64,000 nucleotides of DNA from JBBDIX01 sp050486225 (GCA_050486225.1 JBJHCV010000001.1:62001-126000), one strand, 5' to 3'; counted from the stretch's first letter, positions 16,951 to 25,793 are shown. Made by a program: numbers and translations. Notes: generated by a model from the letters alone, not told the origin.

Positions 16951-18132
16951 CTACTCCTCAGGAGTGGGGAATCCCCACTGTTCGAGGAGGATGTCGGTCG
17001 CGATTGCGTCGTAGTGGAAGAAGTCCCACCCGCTCGGCACCGGGGTGGCACCCGACTCGGTCAGGAGGCGGTTGGTGTACGTACCCGGAACGTCGGCGGC
17101 GAGCCGCGCGGGCATGACCTCCTCGAGGGCAGCCTGACCGCTGTCGGACGCCAGCCACGCGGTCAGCAGGATGGCGCTGTTGGGAGCGTTCGGTTCCGGA
17201 CCGACGGCGATCTGGAACCCGGGGGTGAACGGCACCTCCTCTGGCCAGATGTAGTTCAACGGGCCGCCCTCGTCTGCAGCCATGACCCGTTCCACATTGT
17301 GAAGTCGGACGTCACAGATGTAGGCAGCCTCGCCCTGCGCGACCTGCTGCAACGATGAGGTGTCCCCGCGAATCCAACGTGGCTGCATGGCCGCGATGTT
17401 CGCACCCCACTCACGGAAGCGATCCTCGCCCCAGTGGGAGTAGAACGTGTTCCCGGTGGCAGGCCGGACATCCATCATCCACCGACCTTCCCACCCCGGA
17501 TTGTCTCCGCAGTCCCAGTAGGAAGCGGGAACATCCTCGACGTCGATGAGGTCGGAGTTGTACGCGATGACACCGATCGTGCTCCCGACGTTGACGACGT
17601 ATCCACCGTAGATGTCATCCCTGAACTGGTCGCGGACCTCGAGCGGGGACCCGTCGAACACGGACCACTCGACGAAGCCCATCAGTTCGTCACCCACGAT
17701 CTCGTCGAGCTGGTCGACTCCCGGCATGATCAGGTCGGTCTGATTGATGTTCGAGGCCCACTCGGTCATGACGCGTTCTCTCGGCTCGACGCCGGAGCAC
17801 TCGTACGCCTGGACCGGCTCGAGGTCGGGGAAGTCCTCGGCGAACCGCCCGAACAGGATGTCACGTTCCTCATCCACGAACAGAGCACACATGACCAGCG
17901 ACGGCTCGTCGGCCGCGAGGGCGACGATCTCGTCGTAGTTGGAGCCAACGAGAGCCATGAACCCAGTCGGCGCCGGTGCGCCCTCCTCCGCGGGTGCGGC
18001 ATCCGTCGGCGCGGGCTGAGCGGTGTCCGGCTCGTCGCCTCCACACGCCGCAAGGATCAGCGCGACGGCTGCGCCAGCGGCGACAACCATCGACGCCCTT
18101 GACCTACCACCTCTTCTCGTCAGATCGTTCAT
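16951..18132 (-). CDS. ABC transporter solute-binding lipoprotein
   Basis: Codes for 393 residues. A basic N-terminus, a hydrophobic stretch and the lipobox LILAAC give a lipid-anchored Cys30, followed by an Ala/Pro/Glu-rich linker (about 33-53). The remainder resembles family-1 / ferric-type extracellular binding proteins of fused-permease importers. It captures the solute outside the cell and delivers it to the permease at 14994. Its gene is first in block A, facing the divergent IclR gene at 18522. A 45-bp inverted repeat lies 52 bases upstream of its start. The ligand is not predictable from the sequence. Confidence 0.9.
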   Translation of the reverse strand: MNDLTRRGGRSRASMVVAAGAAVALILAACGGDEPDTAQPAPTDAAPAEEGAPAPTGFMALVGSNYDEIVALAADEPSLVMCALFVDEERDILFGRFAEDFPDLEPVQAYECSGVEPRERVMTEWASNINQTDLIMPGVDQLDEIVGDELMGFVEWSVFDGSPLEVRDQFRDDIYGGYVVNVGSTIGVIAYNSDLIDVEDVPASYWDCGDNPGWEGRWMMDVRPATGNTFYSHWGEDRFREWGANIAAMQPRWIRGDTSSLQQVAQGEAAYICDVRLHNVERVMAADEGGPLNYIWPEEVPFTPGFQIAVGPEPNAPNSAILLTAWLASDSGQAALEEVMPARLAADVPGTYTNRLLTESGATPVPSGWDFFHYDAIATDILLEQWGFPTPEE

Positions 18133-18183
18133 GTCCTCTCCCGTTGTCCCTTGTGCAGATCCCCGGTTCAGCAGCAGGTGCCG

Positions 18184-18228
18184 CGATCACGTCGTTGAAG
18201 GGCAGTACCCCTATCAACAACGTGATCG
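18184..18228. promoter_or_regulatory. 45-bp near-perfect inverted repeat in the binding-protein/IclR divergent region
   Basis: CGATCACGTCGTTGAAGGG (18184-18202) pairs with 209-228 of the same segment: 19 pairs, one C-A mismatch and one bulged A, loop CAGTAC. It is the only strong structure in the 389-base gap between divergent genes. Its distance of 52 bases from the binding-protein start fits either an operator or a 5'-leader hairpin. No T tract follows on either strand, and no other gene ends here, so a terminator is unlikely. Confidence 0.6.
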
Positions 18229-18521
18229 ACCTGAACCGGATCTCCGCCACCGCACCCGCCGGGTCTCCCGCCCGAACCGTGTGCGCTCGTCGACCGCCCT
18301 GTGGGTCCCGCGGCCCCCTCGGGTGCCGAAGAACGTGCGGCCGGGTCGAGCATCGTCGCACCACCGACATCGAACAACCCGTGTTTTCGCATCGTGGAAA
18401 CCGAGCGCCAAGGGGCGCAGCCGCGCGGCTAGGGTCCGACTGGAGTCATGACGGCTGCCGGGCGGGCCCATCGTCGTACCGCCAGGTCCGGTCGCACACC
18501 TGTGGGGTGGACAGCACGCAC

Positions 18522-19325
18522 ATGAACGGTGACCCCTACGCCCCGACCAGCCCGGTCCAGGCGCTCGACCGCGCAGTGTCGATCCTCGGCGCGTTCACGC
18601 ACGACCACCCCGTGCGTGGTGTCACCGAGATCGCGAGAGCGGTGGGTCTGAGCCCAGCGACCACGCATCGCCTGCTGACCTCGCTCACGATCCACGAACT
18701 CATCCGTCGTGTCGGCACCAATGGCAAGTACGCGCTCGGCCCCGGGGTGCTTCGCCTCGCTGCCTCGATGGAACGGTCGACGAATCTGGAGGATGTTGCG
18801 CTTCCATCCATGGAGTGGCTGCGCGACCAGACGGAGGAGACGACGGCCCTCCACGTCGCCAGCGCCAGCGGCATGCGGATCGTCCTGCGCCAGGTCGAGA
18901 GTCGGCATGCCCTGCGTCGGACGTACACAGAGCTCGGACGCCCGGTGCCGATCCACGAGGGCGCCCCGGGCAAGCTTCTCCTCGCCCATGCACCGCTCCC
19001 CATCCAGCAGGCAGTGCTTGCTCCGGGCGAACTCGCGCGAGCCACACCCAACACGATCTGCGATTCGGATGCGCTGGCACCCGCCCTGGCGGAGATCCGG
19101 GAGTGCGGCTACGCGACATCGTTCGAGGAACGCATCGTGGGCATCTCGACGATCGCCGCTCCCGTCCGGGACCACCGCGGCGGAGTCGTCGCTGCGATCA
19201 GCGTGAGCGGCCCGGCAATCCGCATGTCCCCCGAACGCATGCAGCAGATCCGACCACTGCTCCTGGCCGCCTGTGACCGCATCAGCAGTCTCCTGGGCCA
19301 TCGGGTCGACCTGGAGGATGCCTGA
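18522..19325 (+). CDS. IclR family transcriptional regulator
   Basis: Codes for 267 residues from the ATG at 18522; the long open frame before it does not look like protein. The N-terminal winged helix-turn-helix is at about 13-75 (ALDRAVSILGAFTHDHPVRG, then IARAVGLSPATTHRLLTSL), and the C-terminal IclR effector domain spans about 85-260. These proteins sense small organic acids or aromatic compounds. It is divergent from the block A transporter and is its most probable regulator, perhaps through the inverted repeat at 18184-18228. A purine-rich GGGGTGG lies somewhat far upstream (about 12 bases) as the only ribosome-site candidate. Confidence 0.92.
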   Translation: MNGDPYAPTSPVQALDRAVSILGAFTHDHPVRGVTEIARAVGLSPATTHRLLTSLTIHELIRRVGTNGKYALGPGVLRLAASMERSTNLEDVALPSMEWLRDQTEETTALHVASASGMRIVLRQVESRHALRRTYTELGRPVPIHEGAPGKLLLAHAPLPIQQAVLAPGELARATPNTICDSDALAPALAEIRECGYATSFEERIVGISTIAAPVRDHRGGVVAAISVSGPAIRMSPERMQQIRPLLLAACDRISSLLGHRVDLEDA

Positions 19326-19339
19326 CGGCAGGCGAAACC

Positions 19340-19367
19340 CCTGGGCGGCTCGGCGTCAGCGCCCGGG
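19340..19367 (+). terminator. Possible terminator after the IclR gene
   Basis: CCTGGGCG (19340-19347) can pair with CGCCCGGG (19360-19367), including one G-U pair, around a 12-base loop. It starts 15 bases after the IclR stop. No T tract follows. Confidence 0.4.
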
Positions 19368-19436
19368 TCACCTGCACCGAGGGGGAACGAGAGAAACACG
19401 CCAGGCAGTCATCAGGCTCCCGCCCCCGAGCGTACT

Positions 19437-19620
19437 GGTGGGCGGCTGGGCCGTCTGGGAGGTCCGACCACGTTCGCGTCACAGGCAGCATTGGCAGCAC
19501 TCGTACACCACCCGGAGTTCGACGCGGTCGAGTACCTCGACACCATGGGCGACGTGTGGGACGCCGTGCGCAACGGCACCGTGGATGCTGCGGTCATGAC
19601 CGGCGAGTCGAGCCGACGTG
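19437..19620 (+). pseudogene. Remnant of a prephenate-dehydratase-like gene
   Basis: In one plus-strand frame about 60 residues read GRLGRLGGPTTFASQAAL, then EYLDTMGDVWDAV and RNGTVDAAVMTGESS. They follow, in order and spacing, residues 13-68 of the intact prephenate-dehydratase-like protein at 23848 (GTLGGPTSFAGQATF, PTTADVWDAM, SGDVAASVVTGETS). Match stops at about 19620; the frame beyond reads as Arg-rich nonsense, and no good start precedes it. I read this as the 5' part of a deleted duplicate. The 420-base gap between IclR and the MFS gene holds nothing else I can identify. Confidence 0.75.
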
Positions 19621-19745
19621 CTGCGGACCGCCGCCACCCCGGTCGCCGGTTGGGGTCTCCGGTTCGGCGCAGGACATGTCGGCGCACGGCCAACCTTCAC
19701 CGCTTTCGTTGCGCACCGACCCGGGGCCCGCCGACAGGAGGACCG

Positions 19746-21179
19746 TCAAGCGACTGGTCTGGGTCGGGCGACCTGATACGCCAGGAACGCAACGGTGGCG
19801 ACGGCGACGAGCACCGCGTTGACCTGCAGGCCGAATCTCACGCCCCACACCGTGGTGAGCGCACCCATCGCGATGGGGCCGATGATGAGGCCGATGTCGT
19901 TGGCGGTTCGGTAGACACCGAGCGCAGCGCCGAGGTGCTCTCGCGACGTGTGGTTGGAGATGTAGATGGCGGGCGCAGGAGTACCGACCCCGGACGCGAT
20001 CCCGTACACGATCGCTGCCGCCGCCATTGCAGCGAAGGACGAGGACAACGAGAGCATCACCAGGGACACGACCGTGAGCAGCCAACTGCCAGTGATGACA
20101 CGAGTCACGCCGTAACGATCCGTGGCCCGGCCAGCCGCGTACAGGACCACGAGATTCGCGAGCACGATGAGGCTCATGAGGCCGCCGATCGCCCCGGCCA
20201 GCAGACCACTCTCCTCGGCCACCAGGACGATCCCGAAGTCACGAGCTCCCGTGCGGGTGTAGGCGGCCACCAGACCGAACGAGCTCGCGAGGAGCACCAC
20301 GGCACTGAACAGGACACGCACCGAGCCAGCCCCTGCCGCAGATCCAACCTCGCCGTTCGCAGCGCCGCCCTGAACCACGGCGTCATGTTGCTCGGCTGCC
20401 TCCGTCGTGGCGACCGGCGCGGCACCATCCGGCGCGGGTCGGCTTCCGGCAGCCCCATCACGATCTGCGCGATCGTCCGCGGCGGGCTCGCCGACACCGT
20501 CGCCGTGCGCCACCGGGCGGGGGTCGGGCAGGCGAGTCCGGATCCAGACCGCCGTGGCCAGGGCCATGACGGTGTAGGCGAAGAACGGCGACCTGAGACC
20601 GAAGACCTGCGCGGTGAATCCCCCGACCACCGGACCGACTCCGACTCCGATGAGGAACGACCCCTGGAAGGCCGCGATGTGCCGCCCTCGGTTCTCGGGG
20701 GCACTCACGTGGGCCGTGTAGGTGAGTCCCGCCGTGTGGCTCGCAGCGGTCCCGATCCCGTGCAGCACCCGGGTGGCGACGAGGAAACCGTAGGACCCTG
20801 CAAGTCCACTGCCGAGAGCGGCGGCACCCGCGATCATCGCTGCAGCGAATAGCACCCTGTGAGGGCCGAACCGGTCGGCAAGGCGGCCAGCGGGAACGTT
20901 GGCGAAGATCCGCGGGAAGGCCTGCATGGACAGGAGCAGACCGACCATCGCCACGTCGACTCCAAAGGTTCGCGCATAGAGCGGAAGGACCGGGATGATC
21001 AGCCCCTGGCCCGCATAGAGCACCACGATCTGACCGCACAGGATCAGGAAGGTCTCGCGACCCCGCAGGTTGTCGCGCGCCTGCCCCAACCGGGCGAGCA
21101 GACCCCGAGCGCCGCCTCGGCCAGCGCCATCCGCGGATGGCGATCCACCCGCCGGGTCGGACTCGAGATCGTCAGCCAC
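19746..21179 (-). CDS. MFS transporter
   Basis: Codes for 477 residues from a GTG at 21179 (VADDLESD), chosen because it overlaps the stop of the dehydrogenase gene by 8 bases; a longer frame to 21284 would run through that gene. It has about 12 hydrophobic segments. Signature loops are GRLADRFGPHRVLF in the first half and GRATDRYGVTRVI in the second, split by a hydrophilic Ala/Asp-rich linker of about 60 residues. It shows family likeness to the MFS proteins at 25794 and 49790 (GQ-x-IVP-LPLYARTFGV). Coupling to the Ldh_2 gene suggests it carries that enzyme's hydroxy- or keto-acid. Confidence 0.88.
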   Translation of the reverse strand: MADDLESDPAGGSPSADGAGRGGARGLLARLGQARDNLRGRETFLILCGQIVVLYAGQGLIIPVLPLYARTFGVDVAMVGLLLSMQAFPRIFANVPAGRLADRFGPHRVLFAAAMIAGAAALGSGLAGSYGFLVATRVLHGIGTAASHTAGLTYTAHVSAPENRGRHIAAFQGSFLIGVGVGPVVGGFTAQVFGLRSPFFAYTVMALATAVWIRTRLPDPRPVAHGDGVGEPAADDRADRDGAAGSRPAPDGAAPVATTEAAEQHDAVVQGGAANGEVGSAAGAGSVRVLFSAVVLLASSFGLVAAYTRTGARDFGIVLVAEESGLLAGAIGGLMSLIVLANLVVLYAAGRATDRYGVTRVITGSWLLTVVSLVMLSLSSSFAAMAAAAIVYGIASGVGTPAPAIYISNHTSREHLGAALGVYRTANDIGLIIGPIAMGALTTVWGVRFGLQVNAVLVAVATVAFLAYQVARPRPVA

Positions 21180-22209
21180 GAGGTTCCTCGAGGTGGACCT
21201 CGAGTTCCGCCGCGAGGTCGACGATGCGCTGCCAGGTGCGGTCCGGGACGTCGACGCCGTGTGCACTGCGGTGCACGCGCGCATCTCCCTCGGGTTCGCC
21301 GGGCAGTCGGACGCGGTCGAACCCCTCGGCGGGAGGCACCCTCGTCAGCCGGTCCGCGACGCTCGCGAGCGACGCGTCGTACTCGGCGCGTGTCCGGAAC
21401 GTGTCCACCGCGATCGCGAAGATGAACGCCCCGGTCCGCCGGCCGTCGACCATCTCCCAGGCGTCCGCTGCGGCGAGCGGGCCACTGAACAGGTCGGCCA
21501 TCACCGCGAGCGCGTAGCCCTTGTGGCCGGCGAACGGCAGCAGCACGCCACCCCGGTCCCACTCGTGCGGGTCGGTTGTCGGGCGACCATCGGCGGTCAG
21601 CAGCGCGCCCTCGGGCAACTCCTGGCCCCTGGCCTGGGCGACACGCACCTTCCCGGCGGCGGTCGCCGCCGTAGCGAAGTCGAGTGTCACCGGGGGGCCG
21701 TCGGCGTTCGGGAACGAGAACGCGATCGGGTTGGTGCCGAGTGCGGCCTCGCGTCCGCCATAGGGGGCGACCAGCGGACGCGAGCCCGTCCCCGACGCCA
21801 TGAACAGCATCACCCCACGCCGGGCGCCGCGTTCGGTGAACGCCGCGAGACGTCCAGTGTGGGGGGTCTCGACGAGCGACACCGCGGCGACGCGGTGCTC
21901 GAGCGCCATCTCGGTGGCGAGGTCGGCACCGAAGTTGGCGGTCACCTGCCCGAACGTCTGGTGGCCGGTGACCAGGGCGGTCGTGTCGGTCCGTTCGAGG
22001 ATCTCCGGGCGGGCGACCGGGTCGATCTCACCCCTGCGGACGGCCTCGACGTACTGCGGGATGCGCAGGATGCCGTGCGAGTCGTGCCCCGCGAGGTGGT
22101 TGTCCGCCAGCACGTCGGCGACCTCGTCGGCGTGGTCGGTCGGGGCGCCCACCTTCTGGAGGATGGTGGACATGGTCCGCTGCAGCTGGTCGATCGTGAA
22201 CGTGGGCAT
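21172..22209 (-). CDS. Malate/L-lactate dehydrogenase family (Ldh_2 type) oxidoreductase
   Basis: A 345-residue enzyme of the second malate/lactate dehydrogenase family (YlbC/ComC/DlgD type), which interconverts 2-hydroxy and 2-keto acids with NAD(P) and is unrelated to the classical MDH fold. Markers are NHLAGHDSHGILRIPQYVEA with the catalytic His45 region, TGHQTFGQV, PYGGREAALGTNPIAFSFP and PFAGHKGYALAVM. Other members act on sulfolactate, ureidoglycolate or diketogulonate. GAGAGGA precedes the ATG at 22209. It shares an 8-base overlap with the following MFS gene. The 2-hydroxy-acid activity is likely; the acid is unknown. Confidence 0.92.
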   Translation of the reverse strand: MPTFTIDQLQRTMSTILQKVGAPTDHADEVADVLADNHLAGHDSHGILRIPQYVEAVRRGEIDPVARPEILERTDTTALVTGHQTFGQVTANFGADLATEMALEHRVAAVSLVETPHTGRLAAFTERGARRGVMLFMASGTGSRPLVAPYGGREAALGTNPIAFSFPNADGPPVTLDFATAATAAGKVRVAQARGQELPEGALLTADGRPTTDPHEWDRGGVLLPFAGHKGYALAVMADLFSGPLAAADAWEMVDGRRTGAFIFAIAVDTFRTRAEYDASLASVADRLTRVPPAEGFDRVRLPGEPEGDARVHRSAHGVDVPDRTWQRIVDLAAELEVHLEEPRG

Positions 22210-22443
22210 TGCCGGTTCCTCTCTGGTGGTCGACCGCGATGTCTAGCGGCCGGAAGGCGACTCGGCACAACCGCATGTGGTGCCCTGCGCGCGAGACCAC
22301 GCCGCGCGACCGGTCCGGACGCCCACGGCGCGTGTCGCGCACGCGCGAGTACATTTCGCCTGGTCACGCCGCGGGATGGCCCGGCCGTCGCGTCGGACGG
22401 GACCAACGACCCGTGGGGTCGATCCGGGACTGGGAGGTTCGCG

Positions 22444-23430
22444 ATGCGCTGGGAGGTCGATGTGTCGTGGCCGGCGGACCTGCCGGACGGCTGGGTGCTC
22501 GGGCAGATCGGCAGCGTGTGCACCGACGCCGACGACAACGTGTGGGTGTTCAACCGCATGGACATGACCGACGAAGAAGCCGACACCTGCGTCAACGCCC
22601 CGGCGGTCCTCGCGTTCGACCGTGCCGGGACCCTGCTCACCGCGTGGGGTGACCTCGACGCGGTCCCCCTGAAGCCACACGGGATCCTGGTCGACCACGA
22701 GGGCTGCGTGTGGCTGACGGGGATGAGCGACGGGAGCATCCAGAAGCGTGACCGCGACGGGAACCTCCTGCTGCAGATCGGGGACCGTGGCGTGCTGGAC
22801 TCGTCGGACGGCACGATCACCGGCGCGCCGAACAACGCCAGCACCACCCAGTTCTTCCGGCCGGCCGCCGTCGCGGTCGACCCGTCGAACGGCGACGTGT
22901 ACGTCTCCGACGGCTACGGCAACCGCCGCGTCGCCGTGTTCGACCGCCACGGCGGCTTCCTGCGCCAGTGGGGGCGCCAGGCGACGTCGGACGAGGCGCG
23001 CGACGGCGTCGGGGGCGTGTTCGCAAGGGTCGTCCACGGCGTCACGCTCAGTCGTGACGGGCACGTGTACGTCTGTGACCGTCACGGCAATCGCGTCCAG
23101 GTGTTCGAGCGGGACGGCACGTTCGTCCGCAACGTGTGGATCCCCACCGGAACGGGGGAGTTCCCCGATCCGCGAGGCACGGCGTGGTGGCTCGACTTCT
23201 CCCCCGACGAGGCGCAGCAGCACCTGTTCGTCATGGACGGGCGCAATGAACGGGTGCACGTGCTGGATCACGCTTCCGGCGAGATCGTCGCGTCGTTCGG
23301 CAGGCCTGGCCACCTCATTGGGGCGTTCACCCACGGTCACACGTTGGCAGTCGACTCGGAGCACAGCGTGTACGTCGGGGAGACCAGTACCGGGCGGCGT
23401 GTCCAGAAGTTTCGAGTCCGGGACGGATGA
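22444..23430 (+). CDS. NHL-repeat beta-propeller protein
   Basis: Codes for 328 residues from the ATG at 22444, with GGGAGG 6 bases upstream; a long open frame continues upstream only as an antisense shadow of the minus-strand dehydrogenase gene. The sequence holds repeating blocks of the NHL type: PHGILVDHEGCVWLTG, AVAVDPSNGDVYVSDGYGN, GVTLSRDGHVYVCDRHGN and TLAVDSEHSVYVGE. This predicts a six-bladed propeller like peptidyl-alpha-hydroxyglycine lyase or Vgb-type lyases. No signal peptide is evident, so it may be cytosolic. It stands alone on the plus strand between minus-strand genes. Enzymatic or binding role cannot be told. Confidence 0.85.
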   Translation: MRWEVDVSWPADLPDGWVLGQIGSVCTDADDNVWVFNRMDMTDEEADTCVNAPAVLAFDRAGTLLTAWGDLDAVPLKPHGILVDHEGCVWLTGMSDGSIQKRDRDGNLLLQIGDRGVLDSSDGTITGAPNNASTTQFFRPAAVAVDPSNGDVYVSDGYGNRRVAVFDRHGGFLRQWGRQATSDEARDGVGGVFARVVHGVTLSRDGHVYVCDRHGNRVQVFERDGTFVRNVWIPTGTGEFPDPRGTAWWLDFSPDEAQQHLFVMDGRNERVHVLDHASGEIVASFGRPGHLIGAFTHGHTLAVDSEHSVYVGETSTGRRVQKFRVRDG

Positions 23431-23455
23431 TCAGCGGGGCCCGCACATCAGCTCC

Positions 23456-23605
23456 CCCGGACCCTGCGAACCGGGGCTCCGCCTACCTCATCCGGCGAGC
23501 CGATGAACCGGGTTGCGCACCATGGCCATCCCCGTGGAACACGGCTACTCGGAGCCGACATCCTGATCCAGCCCATCGTGCTCCACGAGCCCCGAACCTG
23601 GCCTC
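23456..23605 (+). pseudogene. Frameshifted remnant of an acyl-CoA dehydrogenase gene
   Basis: The DNA here matches 27275-27425 inside the intact acyl-CoA dehydrogenase gene. One frame reads DPANRGSAYLIRRADEPG (intact: DPADCFSPDLIRRADELG), a second reads MAIPVEHGY (intact MAIPEEHGG) and a third ADILIQPIVLHEP (intact ADILTQTIVLYEL). At least two single-base losses separate the frames. Only about 150 bases survive, and neither start nor later domains are present. The remaining 240 bases before 23848 show nothing I recognise. It is a decayed, partial duplicate. Confidence 0.8.
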
Positions 23606-23847
23606 GGCCGCCTCCGCGGAAGCCCCCAAGTCAGCCACCGACCTCAGCCCCGGCCCTGCCCCCGTCGCAGGCATCACCACCGACGAACGGTGGAGTCAGG
23701 CTCAGGTCAGGAACCGCGGCACGCAGCCAGCGGGTCCGTCGGCAGACATGCGGCGGGGCCTGCATTCGCGGCCGCACCCCGGACAACTTGCCATGGTCTC
23801 AGCAGGGCAGCGAGTCGTCACCCAGACCTGTGGCCTCCACGACCTCG

Positions 23848-24663
23848 TCAGAACCAGCCGACGAGGCGACAACCCAAGAGGTCGCCGAACTGTTCGACCG
23901 CGTCCACGGCGGTGTCACCATCGGCCTCCAGCACGACGAGATGGGCATAGTCGAACAGCGTGCCCGTGGGGAGGGAGAACAGGCTGCGCACGTGCATCTC
24001 GGACGCACGCGCGCGCTCGAGGACGTCACCGAGCCGGGCGCTCGGACGCACCGACAGATAGACGGTGCTCGCCTCGGCCTGCTCAGGGCGCTGGTTGGTG
24101 ACCAGCCACCAGCCGCCCTCGCTGCCCTCGTCCACATCCTCAGCGAGGATCTCCAGGCCCAGGCTGCGTCCTGCAGCCAGCGTCGCCACCACCGCAATCG
24201 TCCCGTCGGCCTCAGCGACCTCCTGGGCAGCGGCCTCCGAACTGCCGACGTGGATGTGGGCAGGCACGCCCGGCAACTCGCGTTCGAGGAACGCGCGGCA
24301 CTGGCGCAGCGACCCGTGGCCGCGCACCTCGACGATGTCGGAGATGGAGGCACCCGGCTTGCCCCAGAGCGTGCACCGGTAGGGCACGACGACGTTGCCG
24401 ATGACGTACACGTCGTCCTGGGTCGCGAGCTTGCGCACTGCTTCGTTGTTGATGAAGTGACTCGTCTCACCGGTCACCACCGATGCGGCGACGTCCCCGG
24501 AACGCATGGCGTCCCATACGTCGGCCGTCGTGGGGAAGTACACGATCTCGTCGTACGAGGGATAGGCCTCGAACGCGTGGAAGGTGGCCTGCCCCGCGAA
24601 CGAGGTGGGACCGCCAAGCGTGCCGAGCAGGGCACCTGACGCCGTTGCGTCGCTGCTGGTCAT
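23848..24663 (-). CDS. Prephenate dehydratase-like protein with ACT domain, TRF motif lost
   Basis: Codes for 271 residues with AGGAG before the ATG. The PDT fold is recognised from LGGPTSFAGQATF (16-28), PTTADVWDAMRSGDV (44-58), VVTGETSHF (62-70) and VRGHGSLRQCRAFL (113-126). An ACT domain follows at about 199-271 (VYLSVRPSARLGDVLERA, FDYAHLVVLEADGD). True prephenate dehydratases have a TRF tripeptide whose Thr is essential; the matching place here reads SEGGWWLVT (181-189), so Thr and Arg are absent. It may be a regulatory or ligand-binding relative, or act on another substrate. It is not near any aromatic amino-acid gene. A broken copy lies at 19437. Confidence 0.8.
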   Translation of the reverse strand: MTSSDATASGALLGTLGGPTSFAGQATFHAFEAYPSYDEIVYFPTTADVWDAMRSGDVAASVVTGETSHFINNEAVRKLATQDDVYVIGNVVVPYRCTLWGKPGASISDIVEVRGHGSLRQCRAFLERELPGVPAHIHVGSSEAAAQEVAEADGTIAVVATLAAGRSLGLEILAEDVDEGSEGGWWLVTNQRPEQAEASTVYLSVRPSARLGDVLERARASEMHVRSLFSLPTGTLFDYAHLVVLEADGDTAVDAVEQFGDLLGCRLVGWF

Positions 24664-24811
24664 GATGGGCTCCTGTGGTTGTCGGACTGGCCGGGTCGAT
24701 CGACCGCATCGATGTCAGATCGCTCGATCAGGTTGGCGGGCACGTCGTCGATCGCGGCCCAGGCCCACCCTCCTGGAGCACCAGGTCGCCATCGCACGGT
24801 GCTCGAGCGCG

Positions 24812-25777
24812 TCACTTGGTGTAGGAGGGCGCGGCTCCGCGCAACCGGTCCCAGACCTCGTCACAGCGCTCCAGCACGTCTCCGGGGAGCGGACCTCCGC
24901 GGCACGCATCCAGGTTCTCGCGCAACTGCTCCGGCCGCGAGGCGCCAACCAGGACCGAGGCGACGTGAGGCTGGCTGAGCAACCAGCGGAAGGCGAGCTG
25001 GGTGAGCGTGATCCCTGCGTCACGTGCGACCCCGGCCAGCGCGTCGACGGCGGCGAACTGCGCGTCGTTCCAGTATCGCCGATGGTAGTGCGCCTTCTCC
25101 GCGAACCGCGTCCCGGGAGCCGGCGCCGTGCCGGCCACGTGCTTGCCGGTGAGGAGTCCACCGGCCAACGGGTTGTACACGACGTTGCGGATGTCGAGCG
25201 CTTCGGTACACGAGACGTACTCGTCCTCGATGCGGCGCGCGAGCAGGTGGTAGACGGGCTGGGAGACACCGACGGGGCTCGCGCCCTCGCGCTCCGCGAT
25301 CCAGTGCATTCGTGTCAGTTGCCACGCCGCGTGGTTGGACACCCCGATGTGACGCACGAGGCCTTCACTCACGAGTTCGTGCATCGCACCGAGGGTCTCC
25401 TCGAGGGGAGTGGTCGGATCCGGGCGATGCAGGTAGTAGATGTCGACGTGATCGGTTAGCAACTGCTGCAGGCTGTGGGTGATCCACCGGCGAATCTCTG
25501 CGGGGCCGAGTGGAGGGCCGTCGGCGACACCGGGGTTGCCGACCTTCGTGGCGATCAGCACCTCGTCTCGGCGCCCGCGCAGGAGCCGCCCGACGATCTC
25601 CTCCGACGCTCCGTGGGCGTAGCCGTTCGCGGTGTCGACGAGGTTCGCGCCCTCCTCCAGAGCCATGTCGAGCATCGCGCGTGCCTCGTGCTCCGTGACC
25701 GGGTCACCGAACGTCATGGCCCCGAGCGAGACCCGGGGCAGCGCGAGACCTGGACGCACGGGGTTCTCCGGCTTCAT
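24812..25777 (-). CDS. Aldo/keto reductase
   Basis: Codes for 321 residues from the ATG at 25777; an upstream frame to 25885 would overlap the MFS gene. The AKR catalytic tetrad is complete: Asp48 and Tyr53 (DTANGYAHG), Lys78 (ATKVG) and His117 (YYLHRPD). The NADPH-binding C-terminal part VLVGASRPEQLRENL is present. It reduces aldehydes or ketones, or oxidises the matching alcohols. It starts 16 bases after the MFS gene at 25794 on the same strand, so the two are probably cotranscribed. Subfamily is near AKR11/YajO-like soluble reductases; the substrate is unknown. Confidence 0.93.
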   Translation of the reverse strand: MKPENPVRPGLALPRVSLGAMTFGDPVTEHEARAMLDMALEEGANLVDTANGYAHGASEEIVGRLLRGRRDEVLIATKVGNPGVADGPPLGPAEIRRWITHSLQQLLTDHVDIYYLHRPDPTTPLEETLGAMHELVSEGLVRHIGVSNHAAWQLTRMHWIAEREGASPVGVSQPVYHLLARRIEDEYVSCTEALDIRNVVYNPLAGGLLTGKHVAGTAPAPGTRFAEKAHYHRRYWNDAQFAAVDALAGVARDAGITLTQLAFRWLLSQPHVASVLVGASRPEQLRENLDACRGGPLPGDVLERCDEVWDRLRGAAPSYTK

Positions 25778-25793
25778 CGTCGCCCTCCGTTGC

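Noticed and set aside
21070..22443. Long plus-strand open frame running into the NHL protein
   Set aside because: It is antisense to the Ldh_2 dehydrogenase and MFS genes, Arg/His-rich, and has no ribosome site; the NHL protein starts properly at 22444.
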